Assembly (NCBI GenBank): GCA_002316595.1
Contig: DCDV01000006.1
Span: 1,217-58,224 of the forward strand
DNA length: 57,008 nucleotides
Source: Mageeibacillus sp. UBA1046
GTDB taxonomy: Bacteria > Bacillota > Clostridia > Saccharofermentanales > DTU023
Direction: 5' to 3'
Position numbers and translations under genes: made by a program. Position 1 is the stretch's first letter. Each line of letters begins with the position of its first letter. The notes under the pieces were generated by a model, which saw only the letters and a program-made list of their open reading frames with translations, was not told the origin of the DNA and searched no databases. This document shows, one piece after another, positions 7,009 through 15,715 of this stretch.

Positions 7009-8565
7009 ATGACTCTTGAACTGAATGCATACAATTGGTTATTAGCAATTGCACCAGTAATTACATTACTGGTTTCCTTGCTAGTACTAAGATGGGAACC
7101 GACTCAGGCTGGAGCTTTTACCTGGCTTATTACCATGGTAATTGCCTATTTCTTTTACGGTATGGATTTCCGCGGTCTGGTATTAGCTAATAGCAAAGGG
7201 ATGAGTGTTGCACTTTATGTCGTGCTAATAATATGGTCTGCATTATTTCTCTACAATATTGTCTATGAATCTAGTGCTATCAATGTTATCGGTTCTACTC
7301 TGAGTGGAATTACCGCGGACAAAACAATGTTAGTACTTCTGCTTGCTTGGTGTTTTACCTCCTTATTGCAGGGATTGGCTGGTTTTGGCGTGCCCGTAGC
7401 AGTTGTTGCCCCAATTCTTGTGGCGATGGGAATCTCTCCCTTGATGTCAGTAATGGTCTGTTTGATTGGTCATTCTTGGTCAATATCTTTTGGCTCTATG
7501 GGTTCATCGTATAATGCCATACAATTGGTGACTGGAATTCCCGGCGAGAAAATCGCTCCGCAAATGGCGCTACTGTTCGCTATATGCGTATTTGCCACTG
7601 GATTTGAAGTTGTTTATATCTACGAGGGGAAAGCTGGGTTAAAAAAACGCATACTACTGGTTATCACAACTAGTTTTGCTATCTCCGGAACAATGTGGTT
7701 GATGTGTATTATTGGCGTAGCTCAAGTAGCTTCTCTAGTCTCCGCTATTGTAGGCTGTGCAGTTATCGCTTTGTGGACTAAGCATGCTAAACGGAAGGGA
7801 AAGAGTCAAAAGCAACATGTCCCAGAGCGGACAACTAAGCAGATGAGCTTCCATCAAGCTGCTCTCCCTTACTATTTGGTAATCGGGGTCACATTATTGA
7901 TGCAAATTAAACCGATTAAGAATGAAGTACAAAAGCTATATTTTGGACTTTCATATCCAGCTACTGTTACTAAATTGGGCTATTTGGTACCAGCAGAGAA
8001 AGCTTATTCCAAAATTAGTTGGTTCATACATCCAGCAGCTATACTTTTTTTTGCCGCAATTGTTGGTGGGATATTATATATCAGAAAACTAGGCGTGTCT
8101 AAGACTATCTTCCGAAATGCTGCTCATAACACAATTATTAAATGCGTGCCGACTAGTGTGGCAATTTTTACTCTAGTTATGATGGCATTGATAATGGGAG
8201 ATTCTGGCATGACTATCATGATCGCTAAGGGTGCCGCTTCTACTCTCGGATCATTCTATCCTTTTGTTTCTCCCTTCATAGGTGTTTTGGGAACGTTTAT
8301 TACCGATAGCAATACTAATTCGAATGTCATGTTTGGCTTGCTCCAATATGAAACAGGAAATCTAATTGGAGTTAGTGGAACTCTTTTAGCAGCAGCGCAA
8401 TCGGTTGGAGGGTCCTTGGGCGTAAGTATCGCACCTACCACCGTAATGATGAACACGGCGAATCTTGGCATCTATGGTAAGGATAGTGAGGTTATTCGCA
8501 AAAATTTAAAGTACTGCTTACTAAACGCAGCATTAGTTGGTGTGGCAGTTTGGTTGATTGCTTAG
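7009..8565 (+). CDS. LctP-family (L-lactate permease type) transporter
   Basis: This is a 518-residue membrane protein with about twelve or more hydrophobic helices, belonging to the lactate permease family (TC 2.A.14). Family hallmarks include LQGLAGFGVPVAVVAPILV near residue 120, GTFITDSNTNSNVMFGLLQ near 430, and AQSVGGSLGVSIAPTTV near 465. Known members carry lactate or glycolate by proton symport. Here the gene lies between a LysR regulator and an oligopeptide importer operon, so it might export or import an organic acid linked to peptide fermentation. The ribosome site before the ATG is weak. Substrate is inferred only from family membership. Confidence 0.85.
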   Translation: MTLELNAYNWLLAIAPVITLLVSLLVLRWEPTQAGAFTWLITMVIAYFFYGMDFRGLVLANSKGMSVALYVVLIIWSALFLYNIVYESSAINVIGSTLSGITADKTMLVLLLAWCFTSLLQGLAGFGVPVAVVAPILVAMGISPLMSVMVCLIGHSWSISFGSMGSSYNAIQLVTGIPGEKIAPQMALLFAICVFATGFEVVYIYEGKAGLKKRILLVITTSFAISGTMWLMCIIGVAQVASLVSAIVGCAVIALWTKHAKRKGKSQKQHVPERTTKQMSFHQAALPYYLVIGVTLLMQIKPIKNEVQKLYFGLSYPATVTKLGYLVPAEKAYSKISWFIHPAAILFFAAIVGGILYIRKLGVSKTIFRNAAHNTIIKCVPTSVAIFTLVMMALIMGDSGMTIMIAKGAASTLGSFYPFVSPFIGVLGTFITDSNTNSNVMFGLLQYETGNLIGVSGTLLAAAQSVGGSLGVSIAPTTVMMNTANLGIYGKDSEVIRKNLKYCLLNAALVGVAVWLIA

Positions 8566-8583
8566 AAAAAAGCAGGGTTGAAT

Positions 8584-8760
8584 ATGAAGCAGCATAGTAA
8601 AAATAAACGAATGTTTCTATTAAGAATATCTTTAATAATTCTGATAGTAAATTTTGTCTTCGCATACTTAGGCGGAACGCTTGATAATAGCATTTTTATT
8701 ACTGTGTCGCTTGTACTTTGCCTCGTAACAATTATTTTGATTTTATTAGCACGAAGATGA
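8584..8760 (+). CDS. small two-helix membrane protein
   Basis: This is a 58-residue hydrophobic protein with a basic N terminus (MKQHSKNKR) and two predicted membrane helices, ending LLARR. The ATG at 8584 has GCAGGG 6 bases upstream; a TTG at 8578 overlaps that site. It starts 18 bases after the LctP-type permease gene and is probably co-transcribed. I recognise no family. A permease accessory subunit is possible but is only inferred from position. Confidence 0.5.
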   Translation: MKQHSKNKRMFLLRISLIILIVNFVFAYLGGTLDNSIFITVSLVLCLVTIILILLARR

Positions 8761-8842
8761 ATTTGGACATTGTAACTTCACTTTTGTTTTTTCTGCTTAA
8801 TATTTAGCAAATAGTGAAAGTGACAAGAAAGGAGAGACAACG

Positions 8843-8902
8843 ATTAAATTTGATGGAGTTGGCATGGTATTTTTTCTTGTTGAAAAAATGGCAGGTAATT
8901 AA
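8843..8902 (+). other. possible 19-residue ORF or gene remnant behind a strong ribosome site
   Basis: AAAGGAGAG (8828-8836) sits 8 bases before an ATT at 8843 that opens a 19-codon frame beginning IKFDGVGMVF and ending at TAA. The I-F-V-MVF pattern resembles the first strand of ABC ATPases, so this may be a truncated remnant; it could also be a leader peptide. No ATG is available at the right distance. Confidence 0.2.
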
Positions 8903-8945
8903 CTAATCTTGATCAAAACTTGAAGAATGAGAAGGGGGAATGACA

Positions 8946-10520
8946 ATGAGAAAGTCATTACGATTGTTTACTATTCTATTAACCGCCGTTTTATTGTTTA
9001 CTTTTTCGGCATGTGGCAGTACAGAATCAAATGAACCTGAAGACTCTCATACAACAAAGAGTTCAGAAGATCCAAAAGCTTCGGAAGGCAAAGATTCAAT
9101 AACTATTGCCTATAATGCCGAACCTGTTTCTCTAGCTTCATATGAGGCTAACAACTTAACGACACACAGTGTTTGTTCAAATCTTTACGATACGCTTATC
9201 CGAGAGGAATCTGACGGTGAATTAGTTCCTGGATTAGCATCAGAATGGACTTACAGTGATGACAATACCGAGATTGTTTTTACTCTGCGAGAAGGAATTA
9301 AATTCCATGACGGATCAGAAATGACAGCAGAAGACGTAGTGTTCTCAATGAATACAGCCATAGCTTCAAGTAAAACTGCGCGTATGACAGGCTCTTTTGA
9401 AAAGATGGAGAAGGTTGACGATACTCATGTGAAATTATATTTGAAATATCCTTATGGCGCTGTAGAATCATGCCTTTCAAATGATAACTGCGGAATATTC
9501 AGCAAAGCTGCTTATGAAAAAGATCCTGAAGGGTTTACCCGTAATCCCGTTGCTACTGGACCTTATAAGATTGTCAGCTGGACTGCAGGTGAAAGCGTTG
9601 TAATGGAAGCTTTTGCAGATTACTGGCGTGAACCTGCAGCAATCAAGAATCTGATTTTTCGTATAGTCCCCGACGCTTCATCTGGATTAGTTGCTCTGGA
9701 AACCGGGCAGATTGACGTGTTGAATCTTCCCAACACTACTGATTTCGATTATATTGAGTCTAATTCAAAGCTGCAGCTTAGCACTACAGCAGCTAATAGT
9801 TTCTATTTTGTTGCTTTCAACTGCACTGACGGTCTATTTGCCGAAAATAAAGTACTGAGAGAAGTTGTTGCTAATGCTATCGATCCGGAAGCTATTTTAC
9901 TCGGCGCTTTGGATGGACAGGGGGAACTGGTGAACTGTGCAATACCTGTTAATGTTAAATTCTTCCCTCAGGAATTTGATGGGTATAGTTATAATCCGGA
10001 TTACGCAAAACAATTGTTAAAAGAGAGCGGATTCGAAGGCCAAAAAATAAAAATCCCTTGTATGGATGTTGGTAATGACCTCGCAATAACTGAAGTTGTG
10101 GTGGAGCAACTAAAAGCCGTGGGATTTGATGCCGAGATAGATATGATGGAGTCTACTGCTTTCCTGGCAGATGTTTATACCAATGGTTTGTATGATATCT
10201 GTGTTAACAGCTACACATGCTTTATTAATGATGCTGATGGGATCATGTATATGCGTTATCATAGCGACTATTTAGGCGGTGGAAATAACTTCGTAATGTA
10301 CAATAATCCCGAAATGGACTCACTACTTGATAAAGCCCGCAGTTCAGACAATGATGACGAACGCGCGCTTGCTTATCGTGATGCTTGTACATTAATGAGA
10401 GACGATTATGTATTGGTCCCCATACTTTGCTACTTGAATGCCTTAGCTGCTGACGCAGATCTGAATGGAATTAAGGCTAGCGACCGTCAACGCATCTATG
10501 TTTATGATTTTTCCTGGTAA
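8946..10520 (+). CDS. oligopeptide ABC transporter binding lipoprotein (SBP family 5)
   Basis: This is a 524-residue extracytoplasmic lipoprotein of the DppA/OppA family. The signal peptide ends in lipobox FSAC, followed by an acidic Ser/Glu-rich linker. The mature domain shows the family-5 signature region (LREGIKFHDGSEMTAEDVV) and the NPVATGPYKIVSW motif. I start it at the second ATG, 8946, since the GGGGG ribosome site lies 7 bases upstream of it but only 1 base from the ATG at 8940. It is the first gene of a complete importer (two permeases, two ATPases) followed by two proline-specific peptidase genes. From that context I infer that it binds peptides, perhaps rich in proline. Confidence 0.9.
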   Translation: MRKSLRLFTILLTAVLLFTFSACGSTESNEPEDSHTTKSSEDPKASEGKDSITIAYNAEPVSLASYEANNLTTHSVCSNLYDTLIREESDGELVPGLASEWTYSDDNTEIVFTLREGIKFHDGSEMTAEDVVFSMNTAIASSKTARMTGSFEKMEKVDDTHVKLYLKYPYGAVESCLSNDNCGIFSKAAYEKDPEGFTRNPVATGPYKIVSWTAGESVVMEAFADYWREPAAIKNLIFRIVPDASSGLVALETGQIDVLNLPNTTDFDYIESNSKLQLSTTAANSFYFVAFNCTDGLFAENKVLREVVANAIDPEAILLGALDGQGELVNCAIPVNVKFFPQEFDGYSYNPDYAKQLLKESGFEGQKIKIPCMDVGNDLAITEVVVEQLKAVGFDAEIDMMESTAFLADVYTNGLYDICVNSYTCFINDADGIMYMRYHSDYLGGGNNFVMYNNPEMDSLLDKARSSDNDDERALAYRDACTLMRDDYVLVPILCYLNALAADADLNGIKASDRQRIYVYDFSW

Positions 10521-10541
10521 TATTGCCACCTAATATGTGTA

Positions 10542-10572
10542 GCGTCATGGGAAAATTGATTTCCCATGACGC
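10542..10572 (+). promoter_or_regulatory. 13-bp intercistronic stem-loop after the peptide-binding protein gene
   Basis: GCGTCATGGGAAA (10542-10554) pairs perfectly with TTTCCCATGACGC (10560-10572) around a 5-base loop. No T-run follows, so it is more likely to stabilise the 3' end of the upstream message, or attenuate weakly, than to be a full terminator. It parallels the hairpin at 4135. Confidence 0.6.
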
Positions 10573-10614
10573 ACATCTTAACCAAGGAGAACAAGTCGTA
10601 GGAGATATAAACAT

Positions 10615-11562
10615 ATGTTGAATTTTGTAACTAAACGGATTTTATCCATGCTTTTAGTGGTTTTGGGAATCTCATTCTTAATTTTCAGTGTTATGAGTCT
10701 TTCTCCGGGGGATCCTGCCCAAATAATTCTGGGTGATGGTGCCTCTCAAGAGGATATCGCCGAATTGCGTGAGGAGATGGGACTTAATGACAATTTATTA
10801 GTACGTTTTTTTCGTTACATTTGGAATGCTATACAAGGTGATTTGGGGAATTCCTACCGTACAGGTCAGGCTGTTTTAGTTGAGTTGCTTAACCGTTTAC
10901 CCAATACAGTACTTTTAGCGATTTTTGGTGTTGGAGCTGCGGCTATGATAGGTGTCCCCATAGGTATTATTTCAGCGGTTAAACAATATTCTATTATAGA
11001 CAACGTGACTATGGTGTTGGCAATGGTTATGACCTCAATTCCAGCATTTTGGTTAGGTTTACTGTTGATGTTAAGATTTGCACTTGGCTGGGGAGTTGTC
11101 CCAGCTATTGGCGTCGATACTTGGCAGGGTTATATCCTGCCCTCAGTTACATTGGCTATTGGTAATATGGCAGTTATCATTCGTATGACACGTTCCACAA
11201 TGCTCGAGGTTTTTAGAGAAGACTATATACGCACTGCTCGCGCAAAAGGTGCGAGCAAAAGAAGTGTAGTCTTGAAGCATGCTCTTCGCAACGCACTCCT
11301 ACCTATAATTACTACTATTGGTATTAATTTCGGCATTCAGTTGGGTGGAGCGATCGTAGTAGAGACCGTTTTTTCTATACCCGGATTAGGTACTCTTATT
11401 ATTACTTCAGTAAGACAAAAGGACATACCGATGGTCATGGGGGCAATTCTATTTGTAGCCTTAATGATTTGTCTTGTCACATTTTTGATGGATATTCTAT
11501 ATACTTTCCTCGATCCAAGAGTAAAGATTAAAAAACGTCAGAAACAGATGGGGGTGATATAG
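10615..11562 (+). CDS. oligopeptide ABC transporter permease (DppB type)
   Basis: This is a 315-residue inner-membrane permease, first of the pair that forms the peptide channel. The N-terminal helix (KRILSMLLVVLGISFLIFSV) and the MSLSPGDPA segment that follows are typical of DppB/OppB. The EAA loop with the ATPase contact reads EDYIRTARAKGASKRSVVLK, then HALRNALLPI. Five to six helices are visible. TAGGAG lies about 10 bases before the ATG. The stop is one base before the GTG of the next permease gene, so expression of the pair is coupled. Confidence 0.92.
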   Translation: MLNFVTKRILSMLLVVLGISFLIFSVMSLSPGDPAQIILGDGASQEDIAELREEMGLNDNLLVRFFRYIWNAIQGDLGNSYRTGQAVLVELLNRLPNTVLLAIFGVGAAAMIGVPIGIISAVKQYSIIDNVTMVLAMVMTSIPAFWLGLLLMLRFALGWGVVPAIGVDTWQGYILPSVTLAIGNMAVIIRMTRSTMLEVFREDYIRTARAKGASKRSVVLKHALRNALLPIITTIGINFGIQLGGAIVVETVFSIPGLGTLIITSVRQKDIPMVMGAILFVALMICLVTFLMDILYTFLDPRVKIKKRQKQMGVI

Positions 11563-11563
11563 A

Positions 11564-12460
11564 GTGAAGATAAGCAAAGAGCAAACTATAGATAATCAAT
11601 CAATATATAAGCAACAGGGTCAACTCGCTTCAGTATGGTTGCGTTTTCGCAAAAACAAGTTAGCTGTTCTCGGACTGCTCATCTTCTTGATTATTGTCGT
11701 GTTGTCAATTACAGCAGACCTATGGCTTGACTACGATAAACAAGCAATTGAACATAACATGGGGATACGGTTGCAGAGCCCGAACAGTGATCATCTATTT
11801 GGTACCGATCAGTATGGGCGAGATGTTTTTACCCGCATTATCTATGGCACAAGAATATCCCTTTTAATCTCCTTGCTTACAATCGTCTTGTCCTTAGTAA
11901 TAGGTGGGGGAATTGGGGCTATGGCTGGCTATTTTGGCGGGCGACTAGATAGTCTGTTAATGCGAATTATGGATATTCTGCTGTCAATTCCGGCGATCTT
12001 GTTAGCCTTAACGATTGTGGCTGCATTAGGGAACGGCATTTTGAACTTAATTATAGCCTTAACTGTTTCTACTATTCCACGATTCGCTTATATTGTGCGC
12101 TCTACAGTACTTACGATTAAAGATCAAGAATTTATCGAGGCTGCAAAAGCGTACGGTACCAATAATATTCAAATTATTATTAAACATATCATTCCGAATA
12201 TTATTGGTCCTACTATAGTACAGGCAACTACCAATATGGCAAATACAATTCTGCTAATTTCTTCTCTAAGCTATGTTGGATTAGGACTCCCATCATCAAT
12301 ACCTGAATGGGGAGCAATGATATCAGACGCAAAAGAAAACATGCGTCATTTTGCATATTTAGTCTATATCCCCGGTATTGCCATAGTGATATCCGTCATG
12401 GCCATGAACCTTATTGGTGATGGACTGCGCGACGCGCTCGACCCGAAACTTAGAAATTGA
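11564..12460 (+). CDS. oligopeptide ABC transporter permease (DppC type)
   Basis: This is a 298-residue second permease of the peptide importer. It shows the DppC features: a cytoplasmic N-terminal stretch, WLRFRKNKLAVLGLLIF leading into the first helix, HLFGTDQYGRDVFTRIIYG, and the EAA loop FIEAAKAYGTNNIQIIIKHI followed by IPNIIGP. It begins with GTG, with GGGGGTGAT upstream. It pairs with the DppB-type protein to form the membrane channel and docks on the two ATPases encoded next. Confidence 0.92.
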   Translation: MKISKEQTIDNQSIYKQQGQLASVWLRFRKNKLAVLGLLIFLIIVVLSITADLWLDYDKQAIEHNMGIRLQSPNSDHLFGTDQYGRDVFTRIIYGTRISLLISLLTIVLSLVIGGGIGAMAGYFGGRLDSLLMRIMDILLSIPAILLALTIVAALGNGILNLIIALTVSTIPRFAYIVRSTVLTIKDQEFIEAAKAYGTNNIQIIIKHIIPNIIGPTIVQATTNMANTILLISSLSYVGLGLPSSIPEWGAMISDAKENMRHFAYLVYIPGIAIVISVMAMNLIGDGLRDALDPKLRN

Positions 12461-12481
12461 TTTGAACACAGAGGAAAAGCC

Positions 12482-13447
12482 ATGACTGAAGAAATATTAA
12501 AAATTAAAAATTTAAAAGTAATTTATAAAACAGATACTGGCATTGTAAATGCAGTAAATAACCTGAGTTTGACGGTGAATGTTGGAGAAACCTTAGGGTT
12601 GGTAGGGGAAACAGGAGCAGGTAAAACTACTACTGCACTATCAATTATGCGTTTACTTCCGGATAGGATAGGTTGTGTTGATTCTGGAGAGATCGTTTTA
12701 GATGATATGGAGCTTTTCAAACTAACAGATGCTGATATGCAACTTCTACGAGGCAATGTAGTGTCAATGATTTTCCAGGATCCTATGACAAGCCTTAATC
12801 CGGTAATCTGTGTGGGAGATCAGATCTCAGAAGTAATTCAACTTCACAATCCAGATTATAACAAAGATCAGATTTCTGAGGAAGTAGATGAAATGTTCCG
12901 TTTGGTGGGCATTCCTCCAGAAAGAAAGGTCGAGTTTCCGCACCAGTTTTCTGGGGGAATGAAGCAAAGGATCGTTATTGGCATTGCCTTGGCTTGCCAG
13001 CCTAAGCTGTTGCTCGCGGACGAACCCACTACTGCCTTGGACGTTACAATCCAGGCTCAGATACTGGATATGATGCGTGAATTGAAAGAGAAATTCGCTA
13101 CTTCAATGGTACTCATAACTCATGATTTAGGGGTTGTTGCAGAACTATGTGACAGGGTGGCAATTATGTATGCTGGCGAAATCATCGAGATTGGGACTTT
13201 GATGGATGTATATACTGGCGATCAGCATCACCCATATACTAAAGGTTTATTTGGCTCTATTCCCAATCTGGGCAAACAAGAGAGACGGCTTCATCCTATA
13301 GACGGTCTCATGCCTGACCCGACTCAGTTGCCAGACGGGTGTAAATTTTTTGAACGATGCCCATATAGGATGGATAAATGCGAAAAATCGCAGCCATACT
13401 TATTGAATTTTGATACTCACAGTATTCGTTGCTTCTTATATGAATAG
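12482..13447 (+). CDS. oligopeptide ABC transporter ATP-binding protein (DppD type)
   Basis: This is a 321-residue ABC ATPase. Walker A is GETGAGKT, the signature is FSGGMKQR, Walker B is LLLADEPTTALDVT, and the H-loop is ITHDLGVV. The C-terminal extension contains the oligopeptide-transporter motif with a Cys cluster (GCKFFERCPYRMDKCE), which in relatives contributes to an Fe-S or structural site. It acts with the DppF-type partner as a heterodimeric motor for the permeases upstream. GAGGAAA precedes the ATG. Confidence 0.93.
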   Translation: MTEEILKIKNLKVIYKTDTGIVNAVNNLSLTVNVGETLGLVGETGAGKTTTALSIMRLLPDRIGCVDSGEIVLDDMELFKLTDADMQLLRGNVVSMIFQDPMTSLNPVICVGDQISEVIQLHNPDYNKDQISEEVDEMFRLVGIPPERKVEFPHQFSGGMKQRIVIGIALACQPKLLLADEPTTALDVTIQAQILDMMRELKEKFATSMVLITHDLGVVAELCDRVAIMYAGEIIEIGTLMDVYTGDQHHPYTKGLFGSIPNLGKQERRLHPIDGLMPDPTQLPDGCKFFERCPYRMDKCEKSQPYLLNFDTHSIRCFLYE

Positions 13448-13477
13448 AAGATTTGAAGCGAAAGAAAGGAAGGATAA

Positions 13478-14437
13478 ATGTCTGAAATATTATTGGAGAC
13501 TATAGATCTAAAAAAATATTTCTATACACCCAGAGGGTTGTTGCATGCAGTGGATGGCATCAACATGCAGATCAAATCGGGTACAACACTTGGAGTTGTA
13601 GGAGAATCTGGATGTGGTAAATCAACACTTGGCCGTGTAATTCTTCGACTTCTTTCAGCAACTTCTGGCCAAGTGCTTTTTGAAGGCCAAAATATCTTAG
13701 ATTATGACAACAAAAAAATGAAAAACATGCGTTTAATGATGCAGATGATCTTTCAAGACCCGTATGCATCTATTAATCCTCGCATGTCGGTATCAGAAAT
13801 TATCTCTGATCCCATCCGCATATGTAAGACAATTAATGGAAAAGAAGCAATAGCTGAAAAGGTTCGGGATCTTATGAAGACCGTTGGCTTAGGAGACCGC
13901 TATGTTAACTCTTATCCTCATGAAATGGATGGCGGTCGACGTCAACGAGTAGGAATCGCTAGAGCCTTAGCCCTGGAACCAAGATTTATAATATGCGATG
14001 AACCTGTTTCTGCCTTAGATGTTTCTGTTCAAGCACAGATTTTGAATTTATTGATGGATTTACAGGAAGAAAGGCAACTCACCTATATTTTCATTACTCA
14101 TGATTTATCCGTTGTTAAGCATATTAGTGATGAAATAATGGTCATGTATCTTGGTCAATGCGTAGAAAAAGCACCGGCTCAGGAATTATTTGAGAACCCT
14201 CTGCACCCTTATACCGAAATGCTTTTATCAGCAATTCCAATTCCTTCTATTGAAACAGCACAGAGGGAAAGAAAAAAGGTACGAGGCGAAGCTACAAATC
14301 CAATTAACCCTGAACCAGGGTGCCGCTTTGCTGGACGATGTCCGTATAGCAAAGCTATCTGCTTACAGAATGAAATAAAACAAATAGAGATTAACCCTGG
14401 CCACCAGGTGTCTTGCGTTAATTATTACAATGAATAG
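13478..14437 (+). CDS. oligopeptide ABC transporter ATP-binding protein (DppF type)
   Basis: This is a 319-residue second ATPase of the peptide importer. Walker A is GESGCGKS, Walker B is FIICDEPVSALDVS, the H-loop is ITHDLSVV, and the C-terminal Cys cluster is GCRFAGRCPYSKAIC. The ABC signature reads MDGGRRQR rather than the usual FSGGQRQR; the two glycines that contact ATP are kept, so the site is probably functional. The ribosome site GAAAGGAAGG lies before the ATG. It is followed within 12 bases by the Xaa-Pro aminopeptidase gene, which places peptide uptake and breakdown in one transcript. Confidence 0.92.
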   Translation: MSEILLETIDLKKYFYTPRGLLHAVDGINMQIKSGTTLGVVGESGCGKSTLGRVILRLLSATSGQVLFEGQNILDYDNKKMKNMRLMMQMIFQDPYASINPRMSVSEIISDPIRICKTINGKEAIAEKVRDLMKTVGLGDRYVNSYPHEMDGGRRQRVGIARALALEPRFIICDEPVSALDVSVQAQILNLLMDLQEERQLTYIFITHDLSVVKHISDEIMVMYLGQCVEKAPAQELFENPLHPYTEMLLSAIPIPSIETAQRERKKVRGEATNPINPEPGCRFAGRCPYSKAICLQNEIKQIEINPGHQVSCVNYYNE

Positions 14438-14448
14438 AGAGGTGCTTC

Positions 14449-15687
14449 ATGAACAAAGAATTTTTTATTAATAATCGAAAAAAGTTTGCTGAGAAAATGG
14501 AGGATAATTCTATAGCAGTATTTTTTTCAGGAGTATTCCACCGAGATACCTGTGACCAGTTGATACACCCCTTCTCAGTAGAGCGAAATTTTTATTATCT
14601 TACCGGTGTTGACGCAGACGGTATAATTCTGCTGCTACATAAATCAGAAGAACTTTTACAGGAATACCTGTTTATCTTACCGGTAGATCCCATGTATGAG
14701 CGTTGGCAAGCGCTTATGATGAGGCCACCTGAAGCTATGGAAATTTCTGGAGTTGAAAATATCCTCTATACATATGAGTTTGATAAAATTGTCGCAAATT
14801 GCTACGGAGATTCGTTTGCAGATAAGCTTTACATTTATTCTGATATTGCAGAATTCCATGAGCCATTGACGCTATCTCAAAATTATGCTAAGCGTTTCCG
14901 TGATATTTACCCTTCTGCCAGAATCATAAATTCCAAGCCCATAATGGTACTTCTACGTCAGCAGAAAACCTCGGAGGAAGTCGATGAAATTATTACAGCA
15001 GTAAATCTGGCATCAGATGCCATGGTTTACTTATCCCAAGGATTGAAGCCAGGAATTTTCGAATACGAAGCAAAAGCCAGATTCCAGTATTTTTTGAATA
15101 TGAAGGGCAGTCAACCTCGTTTTCGTTCGATAGTAGCTGCGGGAAAGAACGCTACTATCCTTCATTATAATAAAACTGGTTATCAAATGCAGGATGGTGA
15201 TTTGTTAATTGTTGATGCCGGCGCAATGAATAATTGGTATGTTTCTGATCTAACAAGAACTTTTCCAGTCAATGGGAAATTTACTCCACGCCAACGTACG
15301 ATTTACAATATTGTATTAGAAGCAGAGTTAATTGCTATCGAAAAAATGAAATACAACTCAAGTTGGTATGATCTGGAAAATGCAGTACGTGATTTTTTCG
15401 CAAAGGCGCTTAAGAGTATTAAGGAGATCAAAGACGAAAGAGACTTGGACAAGTATTATTTCCATGACAGCGGTCACCCGATTGGTTTAGATCTGCATGA
15501 TATCAAGGACAAAGAGCGCATTTTCCTTGAAGGTTGTGTTCATACCATCGAACCAGCGCTCTATTTCCCAGATGAAGGTTTTGGGATTCGCATTGAAGAT
15601 AACATTTGGATTAAAAAAGATGAAACTGTAGTGCTTTCAGAGCGCTTGGTCAAGAACCCCGACGATATTGAGAATCTATTTATTTAA
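14449..15687 (+). CDS. Xaa-Pro aminopeptidase (M24B, PepP-like)
   Basis: This is a 412-residue cytoplasmic metallopeptidase that removes an N-terminal residue preceding proline. The N-terminal AMP_N-type domain is followed by a pita-bread domain with all five dinuclear metal ligands visible: Asp256 and Asp267 (IVDAGAMNNWYVSDLTR), His343 (DSGHPIGLDLH), Glu368 (HTIEPAL) and Glu383 (GIRIEDN). Length and order match PepP. It lies directly behind the peptide importer genes and before a proline iminopeptidase-like gene. Together they could strip residues from either side of proline in imported peptides. GAGAGGTG precedes the ATG. Confidence 0.93.
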   Translation: MNKEFFINNRKKFAEKMEDNSIAVFFSGVFHRDTCDQLIHPFSVERNFYYLTGVDADGIILLLHKSEELLQEYLFILPVDPMYERWQALMMRPPEAMEISGVENILYTYEFDKIVANCYGDSFADKLYIYSDIAEFHEPLTLSQNYAKRFRDIYPSARIINSKPIMVLLRQQKTSEEVDEIITAVNLASDAMVYLSQGLKPGIFEYEAKARFQYFLNMKGSQPRFRSIVAAGKNATILHYNKTGYQMQDGDLLIVDAGAMNNWYVSDLTRTFPVNGKFTPRQRTIYNIVLEAELIAIEKMKYNSSWYDLENAVRDFFAKALKSIKEIKDERDLDKYYFHDSGHPIGLDLHDIKDKERIFLEGCVHTIEPALYFPDEGFGIRIEDNIWIKKDETVVLSERLVKNPDDIENLFI

Positions 15688-15715
15688 ATTATGAGCATTG
15701 TTAGGAGTAGGAATA

